A stretch of DNA of 7,787 nt from Streptomyces sp. WM6386 (lineage in GTDB: Bacteria; Actinomycetota; Actinomycetes; Streptomycetales; Streptomycetaceae), in NCBI RefSeq assembly GCF_000972385.1, contig NZ_JXTE01000133.1, positions 1 to 7,787 of the forward strand. The letters run 5' to 3'. The stretch's first letter is position 1, and each line of letters starts with the position of its first letter. This document shows positions 1 through 7,483 of the stretch, piece by piece. A program made the translations under genes and the position numbers. The notes below the pieces were generated by a model. The model searched no databases. It was not told the origin of the DNA and saw only the letters and a list, made by a program, of their open reading frames with translations.

Positions 1-1057
1 CGTGATTCTGGGCGGCGCGGCCCTGACGCGCGCGTATGTCGAGCAGGACCTGCACGAGATCTACGAGGGCGAAGTCCGCTACGCCCGCGACGCCTTCGAA
101 GGCCTGCGCCTCATGGACGCCCTGATCGGCGTCAAGCGCGGCGTACCCGGCGCGAAGCTCCCTGAGCTGAAGCAGCGAAGGGTGCGTGCGGCCGCCGCCG
201 TCGAGGTCGACGAGCGCCCCGAGGAGGGCCACGTCCGTTCCGACGTCGCCGTGGACAACCCCGTGCCCACCCCGCCGTTCTGGGACACCCGCGTCATCAA
301 GGGCATCCAGCTCAAGGAGTACGCGACCTGGCTCGACGAGGGCGCCCTCTTCAAGGGCCAGTGGGGCCTCAAGCAGGCCCGCGCGGGCGACGGACCGACG
401 TACGAGGAACTCGTCGAGACCGAGGGCAGGCCCCGGCTGCGCGGCCTGCTGGACAAGCTCCAGACGGAGAACCTGCTCGAAGCTGCCGTCGTCTACGGCT
501 ACTTCCCGTGCGTGTCCAAGGACGACGACCTGATCATCCTCGACGACCAGGGCAACGAGCGCACCCGCTTCACCTTCCCGCGCCAGCGCCGTGGCCGCCG
601 ACTGTGCCTGGCGGACTACTTCCGCCCCGAGGAGTCCGGGGAGACGGACGTCGTCGGCCTCCAGGTCGTCACCGTCGGCTCCCGCATCGGCGAGGAGACG
701 GCCAAGCTCTTCGAGGCCAATTCCTACCGCGACTACCTCGAACTGCACGGCCTGTCCGTCCAGTTGGCCGAGGCCCTCGCCGAGTACTGGCACGCCCGCG
801 TGCGTTCGGAACTGGGCTTCGCCGGTGAGGACCCGGGCGACATCGAGGACATGTTCGCCCTGAAGTACCGGGGCGCCCGCTTCTCCCTCGGCTACGGCGC
901 CTGCCCGAACCTCGAGGACCGGTCCAAGATCGCCGACCTGCTCCAGCCCGAACGCATCGGCGTCCAGCTGTCCGAGGAGTTCCAGCTGCACCCCGAGCAG
1001 TCCACGGACGCGATCGTGATCCACCACCCCGAGGCCAAGTACTTCAACGCACGCTGA
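1..1057 (+). CDS. metH: Methionine synthase, cobalamin-dependent (C-terminal part, 5' truncated by window)
   Basis: MetH transfers a methyl group from methyltetrahydrofolate through cobalamin to homocysteine, giving methionine in the cytoplasm. Only the last ~351 codons are present; the codon at base 2 is internal. The first ~45 residues (GGAALT, then AYVEQDLHEIYEG) match the end of the B12-binding Rossmann domain. After a charged linker (~50-85), the reactivation (AdoMet-binding) domain runs to the C terminus. It includes the RVIKGIQLKEY block (97-107) and the R-x-x-R-x-x-x-G-Y AdoMet-loop signature at 290-299, followed by ACPNLEDR. In E. coli MetH the equivalent loop reads RGIRPAPGY; here it has F-S-L before GY, a variant that I recall as usual in actinobacteria. 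The ending (AIVIHHPEAKYFNAR) looks complete. This domain reductively remethylates cob(II)alamin. Any B12 riboswitch would lie upstream, outside the window. A hairpin starts 22 bp after the stop codon. Confidence 0.97.
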   Translation, partial: VILGGAALTRAYVEQDLHEIYEGEVRYARDAFEGLRLMDALIGVKRGVPGAKLPELKQRRVRAAAAVEVDERPEEGHVRSDVAVDNPVPTPPFWDTRVIKGIQLKEYATWLDEGALFKGQWGLKQARAGDGPTYEELVETEGRPRLRGLLDKLQTENLLEAAVVYGYFPCVSKDDDLIILDDQGNERTRFTFPRQRRGRRLCLADYFRPEESGETDVVGLQVVTVGSRIGEETAKLFEANSYRDYLELHGLSVQLAEALAEYWHARVRSELGFAGEDPGDIEDMFALKYRGARFSLGYGACPNLEDRSKIADLLQPERIGVQLSEEFQLHPEQSTDAIVIHHPEAKYFNAR

Positions 1058-1078
1058 AGCACCCCTCCACCGTGACTT

Positions 1079-1100
1079 CGGTGTGCCCCTGGGCACACCG
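1079..1100 (+). terminator. Hairpin terminator after metH
   Basis: The arms CGGTGTGCC (1079-1087) and GGCACACCG (1092-1100) form a perfect 9-bp stem around the 4-nt loop CCTG. The hairpin starts 22 bp after the metH stop codon. No T-tract follows (the next bases are GTTAAACAAG), which is common for actinobacterial terminators. It probably ends or attenuates metH transcription, or protects the 3' end of the transcript. Its role is inferred from position and stem strength. Confidence 0.7.
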
Positions 1101-1101
1101 G

Positions 1102-1145
1102 TTAAACAAGGCATGTCGTCGTACCGCGACGTACACTGGTCGGTC
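1102..1145 (+). promoter_or_regulatory. Weak candidate promoter region for the HAD gene
   Basis: TACACT (1132-1137) fits a TANNNT-type -10 hexamer and lies between two hairpins, where the HAD gene would need its own start site. I see no convincing TTGACA-like -35 at 16-19 bp, so this is tentative. The bases directly after it, GGTCGGTCC, resemble half-sites seen in some TetR-family operators, but no matching second half is present. Confidence 0.25.
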
Positions 1146-1150
1146 CACCG

Positions 1151-1181
1151 CAGGCCGGCCCCCTTCGTGGGGGTCGGCCTG
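1151..1181 (+). promoter_or_regulatory. Strong leader hairpin just upstream of the HAD gene SD site
   Basis: CAGGCCGGCCCCC (1151-1163) pairs with GGGGGTCGGCCTG (1169-1181) around the loop TTCGT. This gives a 13-bp stem with a single G-U pair. It ends only 11 bases before the AAGGAGG SD site at 1192-1198. It could be the second half of a tandem metH terminator, a terminator-type attenuator controlling the HAD gene, or a 5'-UTR stabilising stem. The bases after it (ATCGTCCCT) are not a clear T-tract. The structure is read directly from the sequence; the role is inferred. Confidence 0.6.
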
Positions 1182-1207
1182 ATCGTCCCTCAAGGAGGTG
1201 CGCCAGG

Positions 1208-1909
1208 ATGACCAGCACGGTCCCCGCGCCAGTAACCCGTACGGCCGAAGGCTCAGCCCTGCAGGCGGTGCTCCTCGACATGGACGGCACCCTCGTGGAC
1301 ACCGAGGGGTTCTGGTGGGACGTCGAGGTCGAGATCTTCGCCGGCCTCGGCCACACCCTCGACGACTCATGGCGCCATGTGGTGGTCGGCGGCCCCATGA
1401 CCCGCAGCGCGGGGTTCCTGATCGAGGCCACCGGTGCCGACATCACCCTCGCCGAGCTGTCGGTGCTGCTCAACCAGGGGTTCGAGGACCGCATCGGCCG
1501 CACCCTGCCGCTGATGCCGGGCGCCGCCCGGCTGCTGGCCGAGCTCGCCGAGTACGAGATCCCCACGGCCCTGGTCTCCGCCTCGCACCGGCGCATCATC
1601 GACCGGGTGCTCACCACGCTCGGCCCCCAGAACTTCGCGCTCACCGTGGCGGGGGACGAGGTCGCCCGGACCAAGCCGCACCCCGACCCGTATCTCTTCG
1701 CCGCCGCCGGTCTCGGCGTGGATCCGGCCAGATGCGCGGTCGTGGAGGACACCGCGACCGGTATCGCGGCGGCCGAGGCCGCGGGCTGCCATGTCGTGGC
1801 CGTGCCCTCGGTCGCACCCATCGCCCCGGCCGCCCGGCGCACTGTCGTGACCTCGCTCGAGGAGGTGGACCTGGCATTTCTGCGCGGTCTGATGACGGAA
1901 ATGCGCTGA
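1208..1909 (+). CDS. HAD-superfamily hydrolase (beta-phosphoglucomutase/phosphatase-like)
   Basis: This 233-residue cytoplasmic protein has all four HAD motifs. Motif I is DMDGT, with nucleophile D24 and acid/base D26. Motif II is S124 in LVSAS. Motif III is K156 in TKPHPDPY. Motif IV is E180-D181 in VVEDTATGIAAAEAAG. The insert between motifs I and II (~30-100) is helical and matches the small C1 cap of subfamily I, as in beta-phosphoglucomutase and phosphoglycolate phosphatase. The acid after motif III and the DMDGTLVDTE block favour a Mg2+-dependent sugar-phosphate phosphatase or phosphomutase. The substrate cannot be read from the sequence. The ATG is supported by AAGGAGG at 1192-1198 with 9-nt spacing. 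The first ~18 residues are a short extension rich in T, P and A. The gene lies 150 bp after metH on the same strand but is separated from it by two hairpins, so co-transcription may be attenuated. Confidence 0.93.
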   Translation: MTSTVPAPVTRTAEGSALQAVLLDMDGTLVDTEGFWWDVEVEIFAGLGHTLDDSWRHVVVGGPMTRSAGFLIEATGADITLAELSVLLNQGFEDRIGRTLPLMPGAARLLAELAEYEIPTALVSASHRRIIDRVLTTLGPQNFALTVAGDEVARTKPHPDPYLFAAAGLGVDPARCAVVEDTATGIAAAEAAGCHVVAVPSVAPIAPAARRTVVTSLEEVDLAFLRGLMTEMR

Positions 1910-1964
1910 GCGTTCACCCAGCGTGCGGCACCGATAGGGACCGCTTTTCCCGGGTGCACGCAAA

Positions 1965-1998
1965 GGAATTCACAAAGCTCGATGGATGGCCGAATTCC
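1965..1998. repeat. Inverted repeat GGAATTC ... GAATTCC
   Basis: GGAATTC (1965-1971) and GAATTCC (1992-1998) are perfect 7-bp inverted arms separated by 20 bp, in locally AT-richer DNA. Each arm contains the self-palindrome GAATTC, so the pair is both an inverted and a near-direct repeat. The arm centres are 27 bp apart, about 2.5 helical turns. It may be a dimeric operator; no function is shown. Confidence 0.5.
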
Positions 1999-2017
1999 GG
2001 TACGGACAGAAACCGTT

Positions 2018-2048
2018 GGGGATGTGACGTTCCCCACGCGACGGGGGA
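2018..2048. repeat. Evenly spaced triple array GGGGA-N8-TCCCC-N8-GGGGA
   Basis: GGGGA at 2018-2022, its complement TCCCC at 2031-2035 and GGGGA again at 2044-2048 are spaced exactly 13 bp apart. The first pair extends to 6 bp (T2017/A2036). In RNA the central TCCCC could pair with either flank but not both. In DNA the array could form two overlapping operators sharing the central half-site. It lies ~285 bp upstream of the first lipoprotein start codon. Confidence 0.5.
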
Positions 2049-2109
2049 TCGACACTCGATGAGGTGTGTGCTTCGACGCCCGGTTCGGGCGGCTTGCGCG
2101 TGCCCTTGT

Positions 2110-2126
2110 GTCCCGATTGATGGGAC
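2110..2126. repeat. Short inverted repeat GTCCC-N7-GGGAC
   Basis: Perfect 5-bp arms surround GATTGAT. The core TCCC/GGGA arms resemble the 2018-2048 array and a weak GGGA-N7-TCCC at 1937-1951, so they could be variants of one binding site. In DNA this GC-rich such short matches can also occur by chance. Confidence 0.3.
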
Positions 2127-2234
2127 CCTGCACGCAATCCTTCCCCTGTCGGGTTTTCAATGCGTCCACACCCGGTTTCGCTGCGTGATGGCAGCTCAAC
2201 TCCGGTGGCCGCCAACCCTCGTGCAGGTGCGGAC

Positions 2235-2260
2235 TAATCTCGTCGCGAGAACATCGACGA
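2235..2260 (+). promoter_or_regulatory. Candidate -10 element overlapping a 6-bp inverted repeat
   Basis: TAATCT at 2235-2240 fits a sigma-70-type -10 hexamer, ~95 bp upstream of the first lipoprotein start codon. TCGTCG (2240-2245) and CGACGA (2255-2260) form an inverted repeat with a 9-bp spacer that would cover the start site, as expected for a repressor site. The competing small hairpin CTCG-TCG-CGAG (2239-2249) overlaps it. The lack of a recognisable -35 keeps confidence low. Confidence 0.3.
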
Positions 2261-2332
2261 AACCCCCGTGACCCGCCGCACCACCCATGCATGCCGGGTA
2301 CACGGACTCAACAGCTCTGGAGAAACTCGAGC

Positions 2333-3937
2333 ATGAACCGCAAGACTTTGGTGCTGCCGGCCGTCATCGGTCTGCTCGCGCCGGTCCTCGCCGCGTGCGG
2401 TGGGTCCGACGGCGGCAGTGGCGGCGGGGACGGAATCGTCGTCGGCACCACGGACCGGTTCACCGCCTCGCAGGACGCCCCCGCGCCCCTCGACCCGGCC
2501 TACGCCTACGACGTCGGCACCTGGAACATCCTGCGCCAGACCGTGCAGACCCTGATGATCCAGCCGCGCGGCGAGGGCGAACCCGTGCCCGAGGCCGCCG
2601 AGAGCTGCCGCTTCACCGACACCGGCAACGAGCGCTACGCCTGCACCCTGCGCAAGGACCTGCAGTTCGCGAACGGCGACGCCATCACGGCCGAGGACGT
2701 CAAGTACTCCATCGACCGCGCCCGTTCCCTCAAGGCCGACAGCGGTGTCTTCGCCCTGCTGTCCACCGTCGACACCGTCGAGACCACGGGCGACCGCGAG
2801 GTGATCTTCCACCTCAAGACGGCCGACGCCACGTTCCCGTACAAGCTGTCGACCCCCGTCGCCGGCATCGTCAACCCCGACGACTACCAGCGCGGCAGCC
2901 TGCGCGACGGCTTCGACGTCGACGGCTCCGGCCCGTACACCATGTCGGCCGACGTCAAGAACGATGAGCTCGTCGACGCCGTGTTCACCAAGAACCCCCA
3001 CTACAAGGGGACGCTGGAGGTGAACAACGACAAGGTCGAGCTGCGCTCCTTCGAGGACGCCGACGCCATGGGCACCGCCCTGAACGACGGTGACATCGAC
3101 GTCATGTCCCGCACCATGTCGCCCGAGCAGATCGAGAAGCTCTCCGCCTCCTCGGACGACGACGTCGACCTCGTCGAGATGCCCGGCCTGGAGATCCGCT
3201 ACCTCGCCTTCAACACCGACGCCGCGACCGTCAAGACCAAGGCCGTGCGCCAGGCGATGGCCCAGGTCGTCAACCGCAGCGAACTCGTCTCCAAGGTCTA
3301 CGGCTCCGAGGCCGAGCCGCTGTACTCGCTGGTCCCGGCGAGCATCACCGGCCACTCCAACTCGTTCTTCAACAAGTACGGCGACCCGAGCAAGGCCAAG
3401 GCCCGGGCGCTGCTGACGAAGGCGAGCATCACCACCCCGGTCAAGCTGACCCTGCACTACACGACCGACCACTACGGCGCCGCCACCAAGAACGAGTTCG
3501 AGCAGCTCCAGAAGCAGCTCAACGACAGCGGCCTGTTCGACGTCAGCATCAAGGGAGCGCCCTGGGCGACCTTCCGCCCCGCCGAGCAGAAGGGCGAGTA
3601 CGACGTCTACGGCATGGGCTGGTTCCCCGACTTCCCGGACGCCGACAACTACCTCGCGCCGTTCCTCGACAAGGACAACTTCCTCGGCTCGCCGTACGCC
3701 AACAGCGAGATCCGCAACACCCTGATCCCGGAGTCCCGCCGCGAGGCCGACCGGCTGTCCGCCTCCAGCAGCCTGACGGACATCCAGGACATCGTCGCCG
3801 ACGACGTCCCCGTGCTGCCGCTGTGGCAGGGCAAGCAGTACGTCGCCGCCCGCGACGACGTCACGGGCACCGCCTATGTCCTCAACTCCTCCTCGACCCT
3901 TCAGCTGTGGGAGCTCGGCCGTGGCGTGAGCGGCTGA
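2333..3937 (+). CDS. ABC transporter solute-binding lipoprotein, family 5 (peptide/oligopeptide type), copy 1
   Basis: This predicted surface lipoprotein (534 residues) captures solute for an ABC importer. Residues 1-22 are a lipoprotein signal peptide: basic MNRK, a hydrophobic core, then lipobox L-A-A-C with lipidated C22. A flexible G/S/D-rich linker follows to ~34. The rest matches solute-binding family 5: LRKDLQFANGD...TAEDVKYSIDRA at ~106-130, GSGPYT at 198-203, an AVRQAMAQVVNR block near 304-315, and GWFPDFPDADNYLAPF at ~429-444. C92 and C104 are conserved in the second copy and may form a disulphide. The ligand is not determinable; peptides are typical for the family. The ATG at 2333 is preferred over the in-frame ATG at 2291 because GGAG (2319-2322) lies 10 nt upstream and the signal peptide starts there. 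No permease or ATPase gene is in the window. A paralogue follows 69 bp downstream. Confidence 0.93.
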   Translation: MNRKTLVLPAVIGLLAPVLAACGGSDGGSGGGDGIVVGTTDRFTASQDAPAPLDPAYAYDVGTWNILRQTVQTLMIQPRGEGEPVPEAAESCRFTDTGNERYACTLRKDLQFANGDAITAEDVKYSIDRARSLKADSGVFALLSTVDTVETTGDREVIFHLKTADATFPYKLSTPVAGIVNPDDYQRGSLRDGFDVDGSGPYTMSADVKNDELVDAVFTKNPHYKGTLEVNNDKVELRSFEDADAMGTALNDGDIDVMSRTMSPEQIEKLSASSDDDVDLVEMPGLEIRYLAFNTDAATVKTKAVRQAMAQVVNRSELVSKVYGSEAEPLYSLVPASITGHSNSFFNKYGDPSKAKARALLTKASITTPVKLTLHYTTDHYGAATKNEFEQLQKQLNDSGLFDVSIKGAPWATFRPAEQKGEYDVYGMGWFPDFPDADNYLAPFLDKDNFLGSPYANSEIRNTLIPESRREADRLSASSSLTDIQDIVADDVPVLPLWQGKQYVAARDDVTGTAYVLNSSSTLQLWELGRGVSG

Positions 3938-3949
3938 TCCGTCCCCCCG

Positions 3950-3975
3950 CCCGGGCCGCGGACGACGGCCCCGGG
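3950..3975 (+). terminator. Intercistronic hairpin between the two lipoprotein genes
   Basis: CCCGGGCCG (3950-3958) pairs with CGGCCCCGGG (3966-3975) with one bulged C, around the loop CGGACGA. It starts 13 bp after the stop codon of copy 1 and ends 31 bp before the start of copy 2. No T-tract follows. It may be a partial terminator or an RNA-stabilising stem that sets the expression ratio of the two proteins. The stem is visible in the sequence; the role is inferred. Confidence 0.55.
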
Positions 3976-4006
3976 ATTCGCCAACCGACGACAAGGGCAT
4001 CCGTAA

Positions 4007-5587
4007 GTGAACATGCGTAACCAGTGGCCGGTCCTGCCGATGATGGCGGGACTGGCCTCCGGCCTGTTGACCGGCTGCGGTACGGAGAACGGGGGCTCGG
4101 GGAGCGACGGCTCCAACGTGGTGATGGGGATGTCGGACGACGTCCTGGCCACCGACCCCGCGTCCGGCTACGACCCCGGATCCTGGCTGTTGTTCAACAA
4201 CGTCTTCCAGTCGCTGCTGAGCTTCCCCAAGGGTGGCACGGAGCCCGAGCCCGAGGCCGCGGAGAGCTGCGAGTTCAGCGACACCGAGACCCGGGTCTAC
4301 ACGTGCACGCTCAAGGACGGCCTGCAGTTCAGCAACGGTGACTCGCTCACCTCGGAGGACGTCAAGTTCTCCTTCGACCGCATGCTGAAGATCAACGACG
4401 ACGCCGGGCCCGCGATCATGTTCCCCATGCTCGAAAAGGTCGAGACGCCGGACGAGAAGACGGTCGTCTTCAAGCTGAACACACCCGACGCCACCTTCCC
4501 GAGCAAGATCGCCTCCGGCGCCGGCTCCATCGTCGACCACCAGCAGTACGACGCCGACGGGCTGCGCAAGGACGGCGACGCGGTCGGCTCCGGCCCCTAC
4601 AAGCTGGACTCGTTCGGCGACGACGAGGCCGTCTTCTCCGTCAACGAGAACTACAAGGGCACCGCCGACGTACAGAACTCCGGCGTCACCCTGAAGTTCT
4701 TCCACGGCGACCAGGACGAGCTCAAGCAGTCCCTGATCGACAACAAGATCGACATCGCCTACCGAGGCCTCAGCGCGAGCGACATCGCGGACATCGAGGC
4801 CGCCGGCACCGACGCCGGCGTCGAACTCGTCGACGGCACCAGCGCCGAGGTCCAGCACCTGGTCTTCAACATGGACGACCCGGTCGCCGGACAGCTCGCA
4901 GTACGCAAGGCCATCGCCTACCTGCTCGACCGCGACGCCCTCATGACAGAGGTCTACCAGGGCACCGCCACCTCGCTGTACTCGATCATCCCGGCCGGTA
5001 TCGCGGGCCACAACACGGCCTACTTCGACACCTACGGCGCCAACCCGTCCAAGACCAAGGCCGCCGCTGCGCTGAACGCCGACGGCATCACCGGCAAGGT
5101 CGAACTGACCCTCTGGTCGACCCCCACCCGCTACGGCCCGGGCACCGATCAGGAGCTCAAGGCGATCGCCGGACAGCTCAACAGGAGCGGCCTGTTCGAC
5201 GCCGACGTCAAGTCCGTCGACTTCGAGCAGTACGAGAAGGACATCGCCGACGGCAAGTACGGCGTCTACGTGAAGGGCTGGGTGCCCGACTACCCGGACC
5301 CCGACAACTTCACGGCCCCCTTCTTCGGCAAGGGCAACGTGCTCGACAACAACTACGACAACAACACGATCACCGCCACCCTCATCCCGCGCACGGCCGC
5401 CCAGAGCGACCGCGCCGCGACCGACAACGACTACGGCCGCCTCCAGGACCTGGTCGCCGAAGAGCTCCCGGTCATCCCGCTCTGGCAGGCCAAGCAGTAC
5501 GCGGTCGTCCGCGAGGACGTCTACGGCCTGGAGTACTGCCTCGACGCCTCGACGGTCTTCCGCTTCTGGGAGATCAGCAAGGGCTGA
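4007..5587 (+). CDS. ABC transporter solute-binding lipoprotein, family 5, copy 2 (tandem paralogue)
   Basis: This is a second predicted surface binding protein (526 residues from GTG). Its signal peptide is weakly basic (MNMRN), with a hydrophobic core and lipobox L-T-G-C placing the lipidated cysteine at C24. A G/S-rich linker follows. Family 5 landmarks align in order with copy 1: TLKDGLQFSNGD...TSEDVKFSFDR at ~101-125, GSGPYKLD at 194-201, AVRKAIAYLLDRDAL at ~298-312, GWVPDYPDPDNFTAPFF at ~424-440, and PLWQAKQY near 491-498. C88 and C100 match the cysteine pair of copy 1. Identity to copy 1 is about four residues in ten by eye, so the duplication is old and ligand preferences may differ. 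GTG 4007 is 9 nt after AAGGG (3993-3997). ATG 4013 is the alternative start and removes only two residues. The gene is probably co-transcribed with copy 1 through the hairpin. Confidence 0.92.
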   Translation: MNMRNQWPVLPMMAGLASGLLTGCGTENGGSGSDGSNVVMGMSDDVLATDPASGYDPGSWLLFNNVFQSLLSFPKGGTEPEPEAAESCEFSDTETRVYTCTLKDGLQFSNGDSLTSEDVKFSFDRMLKINDDAGPAIMFPMLEKVETPDEKTVVFKLNTPDATFPSKIASGAGSIVDHQQYDADGLRKDGDAVGSGPYKLDSFGDDEAVFSVNENYKGTADVQNSGVTLKFFHGDQDELKQSLIDNKIDIAYRGLSASDIADIEAAGTDAGVELVDGTSAEVQHLVFNMDDPVAGQLAVRKAIAYLLDRDALMTEVYQGTATSLYSIIPAGIAGHNTAYFDTYGANPSKTKAAAALNADGITGKVELTLWSTPTRYGPGTDQELKAIAGQLNRSGLFDADVKSVDFEQYEKDIADGKYGVYVKGWVPDYPDPDNFTAPFFGKGNVLDNNYDNNTITATLIPRTAAQSDRAATDNDYGRLQDLVAEELPVIPLWQAKQYAVVREDVYGLEYCLDASTVFRFWEISKG

Positions 5588-5603
5588 GGCCGGACACCCG
5601 GAC

Positions 5604-5650
5604 ACGACGAAGGGCGCCGCTTCTCACGAAGGGGCGCCCTTGGCCGTCGT
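5604..5650. terminator. Bidirectional terminator between convergent transcription units
   Basis: AAGGGCGCC (5610-5618) pairs perfectly with GGCGCCCTT (5633-5641). An inner CTTC/GAAG stem (5620-5623 with 5628-5631) closes the loop TCAC after a G/G mismatch, and an outer ACGAC/GTCGT stem (5604-5608 with 5646-5650) extends it across a small internal loop. It lies between the stops of copy 2 (+) and the response regulator (-), and its AA/TT ends suit termination in both directions. Confidence 0.85.
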
Positions 5651-5661
5651 ACGACGTGCTC

Positions 5662-6333
5662 CTACTGTGCGCCGGGGCGCACCAGCCCACTCTCGTACGC
5701 GTACACCGCCGCCTGCACCCGGTCGCGCAGCCCCAACTTGGTGAGGACGTGACCCACATGCGTCTTCACGGTGGTCTCGCTCACGAACAGGTCCGCGGCG
5801 ATCTCGGCATTGGACAGCCCACGCGCCACCAGCTTCAGCACCTCGACCTCACGGTCGGTGAGCGTGTGCAGGGTGTCCGGGACGGGGTCGTCGCCCGACG
5901 GCAGATGCGTGGCGTACTTGTCGAGCAGCCGGCGCGTGATGCTCGGCGCGAGCATCGCCTCACCGGCGGCGACCACACGGATCGCCTGCACGAGCTCGTT
6001 GGCCGGGGCGTCCTTGAGCAGGAAGCCGCTGGCCCCCGCCCGCAACGCCTCCACCACGTACTCGTCGAGGTCGAAAGTGGTCAGTACCAACACCTTCGCC
6101 GGGCCGTCCCGCCCGGGGCCGGTGATCTGCCGGGTTGCCTCCACACCGTCCATCCGCGGCATGCGGATGTCCATCAGGACCACGTCGGGCTGCAAGGCCC
6201 GCACCTGGTCGAGCGCCTGGAGCCCGTCGCCGGCCTCGCCGACCACAGCGATGTCCTGCTCCGCTTCCAGGATCATCCGGAAGCCGGTACGCAGCAGCGG
6301 CTGGTCGTCGACCAGTAGGACGCGGATGGCCAC
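5662..6333 (-). CDS. NarL/LuxR-family two-component response regulator
   Basis: This is a 223-residue cytoplasmic DNA-binding regulator. The receiver domain (~1-120) has acidic pocket D9-D10, phospho-acceptor D55 in VVLMDIRMPRMDG, T85-T86 in VLTTFD and K107 in GFLLKDAP, so every residue needed for phosphorylation is present. After a linker, a LuxR-type helix-turn-helix (~158-218) begins with LTDREVEVLKLVARGLSNAEIA, and its recognition helix follows in VSETTVKTHV. Phosphorylation would be expected to drive dimerisation and promoter binding. The GTG start at 6333 is chosen because VAIRVLLVDDQ is the normal family N terminus and AAGGAGAC (complement of 6338-6345) sits just upstream. The frame stays open 46 codons further but overlaps the nuclease gene. 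The start is only 14 bp after the nuclease stop, so the two are probably co-transcribed. No histidine kinase gene is in the window, so the cognate kinase is unknown. Confidence 0.96.
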   Translation of the reverse strand: MAIRVLLVDDQPLLRTGFRMILEAEQDIAVVGEAGDGLQALDQVRALQPDVVLMDIRMPRMDGVEATRQITGPGRDGPAKVLVLTTFDLDEYVVEALRAGASGFLLKDAPANELVQAIRVVAAGEAMLAPSITRRLLDKYATHLPSGDDPVPDTLHTLTDREVEVLKLVARGLSNAEIAADLFVSETTVKTHVGHVLTKLGLRDRVQAAVYAYESGLVRPGAQ

Positions 6334-6347
6334 GTGAGTCTCCTTCG

Positions 6348-7331
<984 letters not shown>

Positions 7332-7353
7332 GACCCCAGACCTTACGGCCCAC

Positions 7354-7364
7354 CACTGACAGTG
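7354..7364. repeat. 11-bp palindrome CACTG-A-CAGTG
   Basis: A perfect 5-1-5 palindrome sits 23 bp upstream of the nuclease start codon, where a repressor could block its promoter or leader. It is short enough to be chance; no family of regulator is recognised. Confidence 0.3.
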
Positions 7365-7461
7365 ACCCAGTCGCGGCCGAGCCCCCTGCGACAACAGAGA
7401 AAACAGAGGGGGTGCCGGGGCGGAACGCGTGACGGCCGCCGCATACCATCGTCCCGAGACC

Positions 7462-7483
7462 CTTCCGCCGGCAGGTGCGGAAG
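7462..7483 (+). promoter_or_regulatory. Leader hairpin upstream of the presumed M50 protease gene
   Basis: CTTCCGC (7462-7468) pairs perfectly with GCGGAAG (7477-7483) around an 8-nt loop, 11 bases before the GAGGGG SD site (7495-7500). The 3' arm's GAAG (7480-7483) can instead pair with CTTC (7487-7490), giving a competing small stem closer to the SD. If TACCAT is the -10, this stem would lie at the very 5' end of the mRNA. Confidence 0.45.

Larger units (their letters stand above)
1910..2332. promoter_or_regulatory. 423-bp non-coding regulatory region upstream of the solute-binding protein pair
   Basis: No convincing coding frame crosses this stretch, and it is visibly richer in A/T than its neighbours. 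It holds several inverted repeats, listed separately: a GGAATTC/GAATTCC pair, a triple GGGGA/TCCCC/GGGGA array, CGCCCG-GTT-CGGGCG at 2077-2091, GTCCC-N7-GGGAC at 2110-2126, and TCGTCG-N9-CGACGA at 2240-2260. TAATCT at 2235-2240 is the best -10-like hexamer, but no good -35 lies 16-19 bp upstream. No strong terminator follows the HAD gene; only a weak GGGA/TCCC stem is seen at 1937-1951. The region probably contains the promoter and operators for the lipoprotein genes. Confidence 0.5.

Noticed and set aside
1058..1207. Cobalamin or SAM riboswitch in the metH-HAD gap
   Set aside because: The gap is too short for a cobalamin riboswitch, shows no B12-box or SAM-I-like conserved core, and consists mainly of two simple hairpins.
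1987..1996. AdpA-like site TGGCCGAATT
   Set aside because: It differs from the consensus TGGCSNGWWY as I recall it at one of the fixed positions, and a single site this degenerate is expected by chance.
1102..2292. A 396-codon - strand frame across the HAD gene and the non-coding region, and a 357-codon + frame at 1198-2271
   Set aside because: Both overlap the motif-complete HAD gene, have an R/P/S-rich composition typical of shadow frames, and show no domain. The + frame's start coincides with the HAD gene's SD site.
2291..2332. In-frame upstream ATG for lipoprotein copy 1 (14 extra residues)
   Set aside because: It has no SD site, and it would place a polar stretch before the normal basic start of the lipoprotein signal peptide.
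2234..5605. A 1123-codon open frame on the - strand covering both lipoprotein genes
   Set aside because: It lies antisense to two clear lipoprotein genes. Its product is a monotonous V/G/A/R/D sequence without domains, and it has no SD site. Long antisense frames are expected where codons end in G/C.
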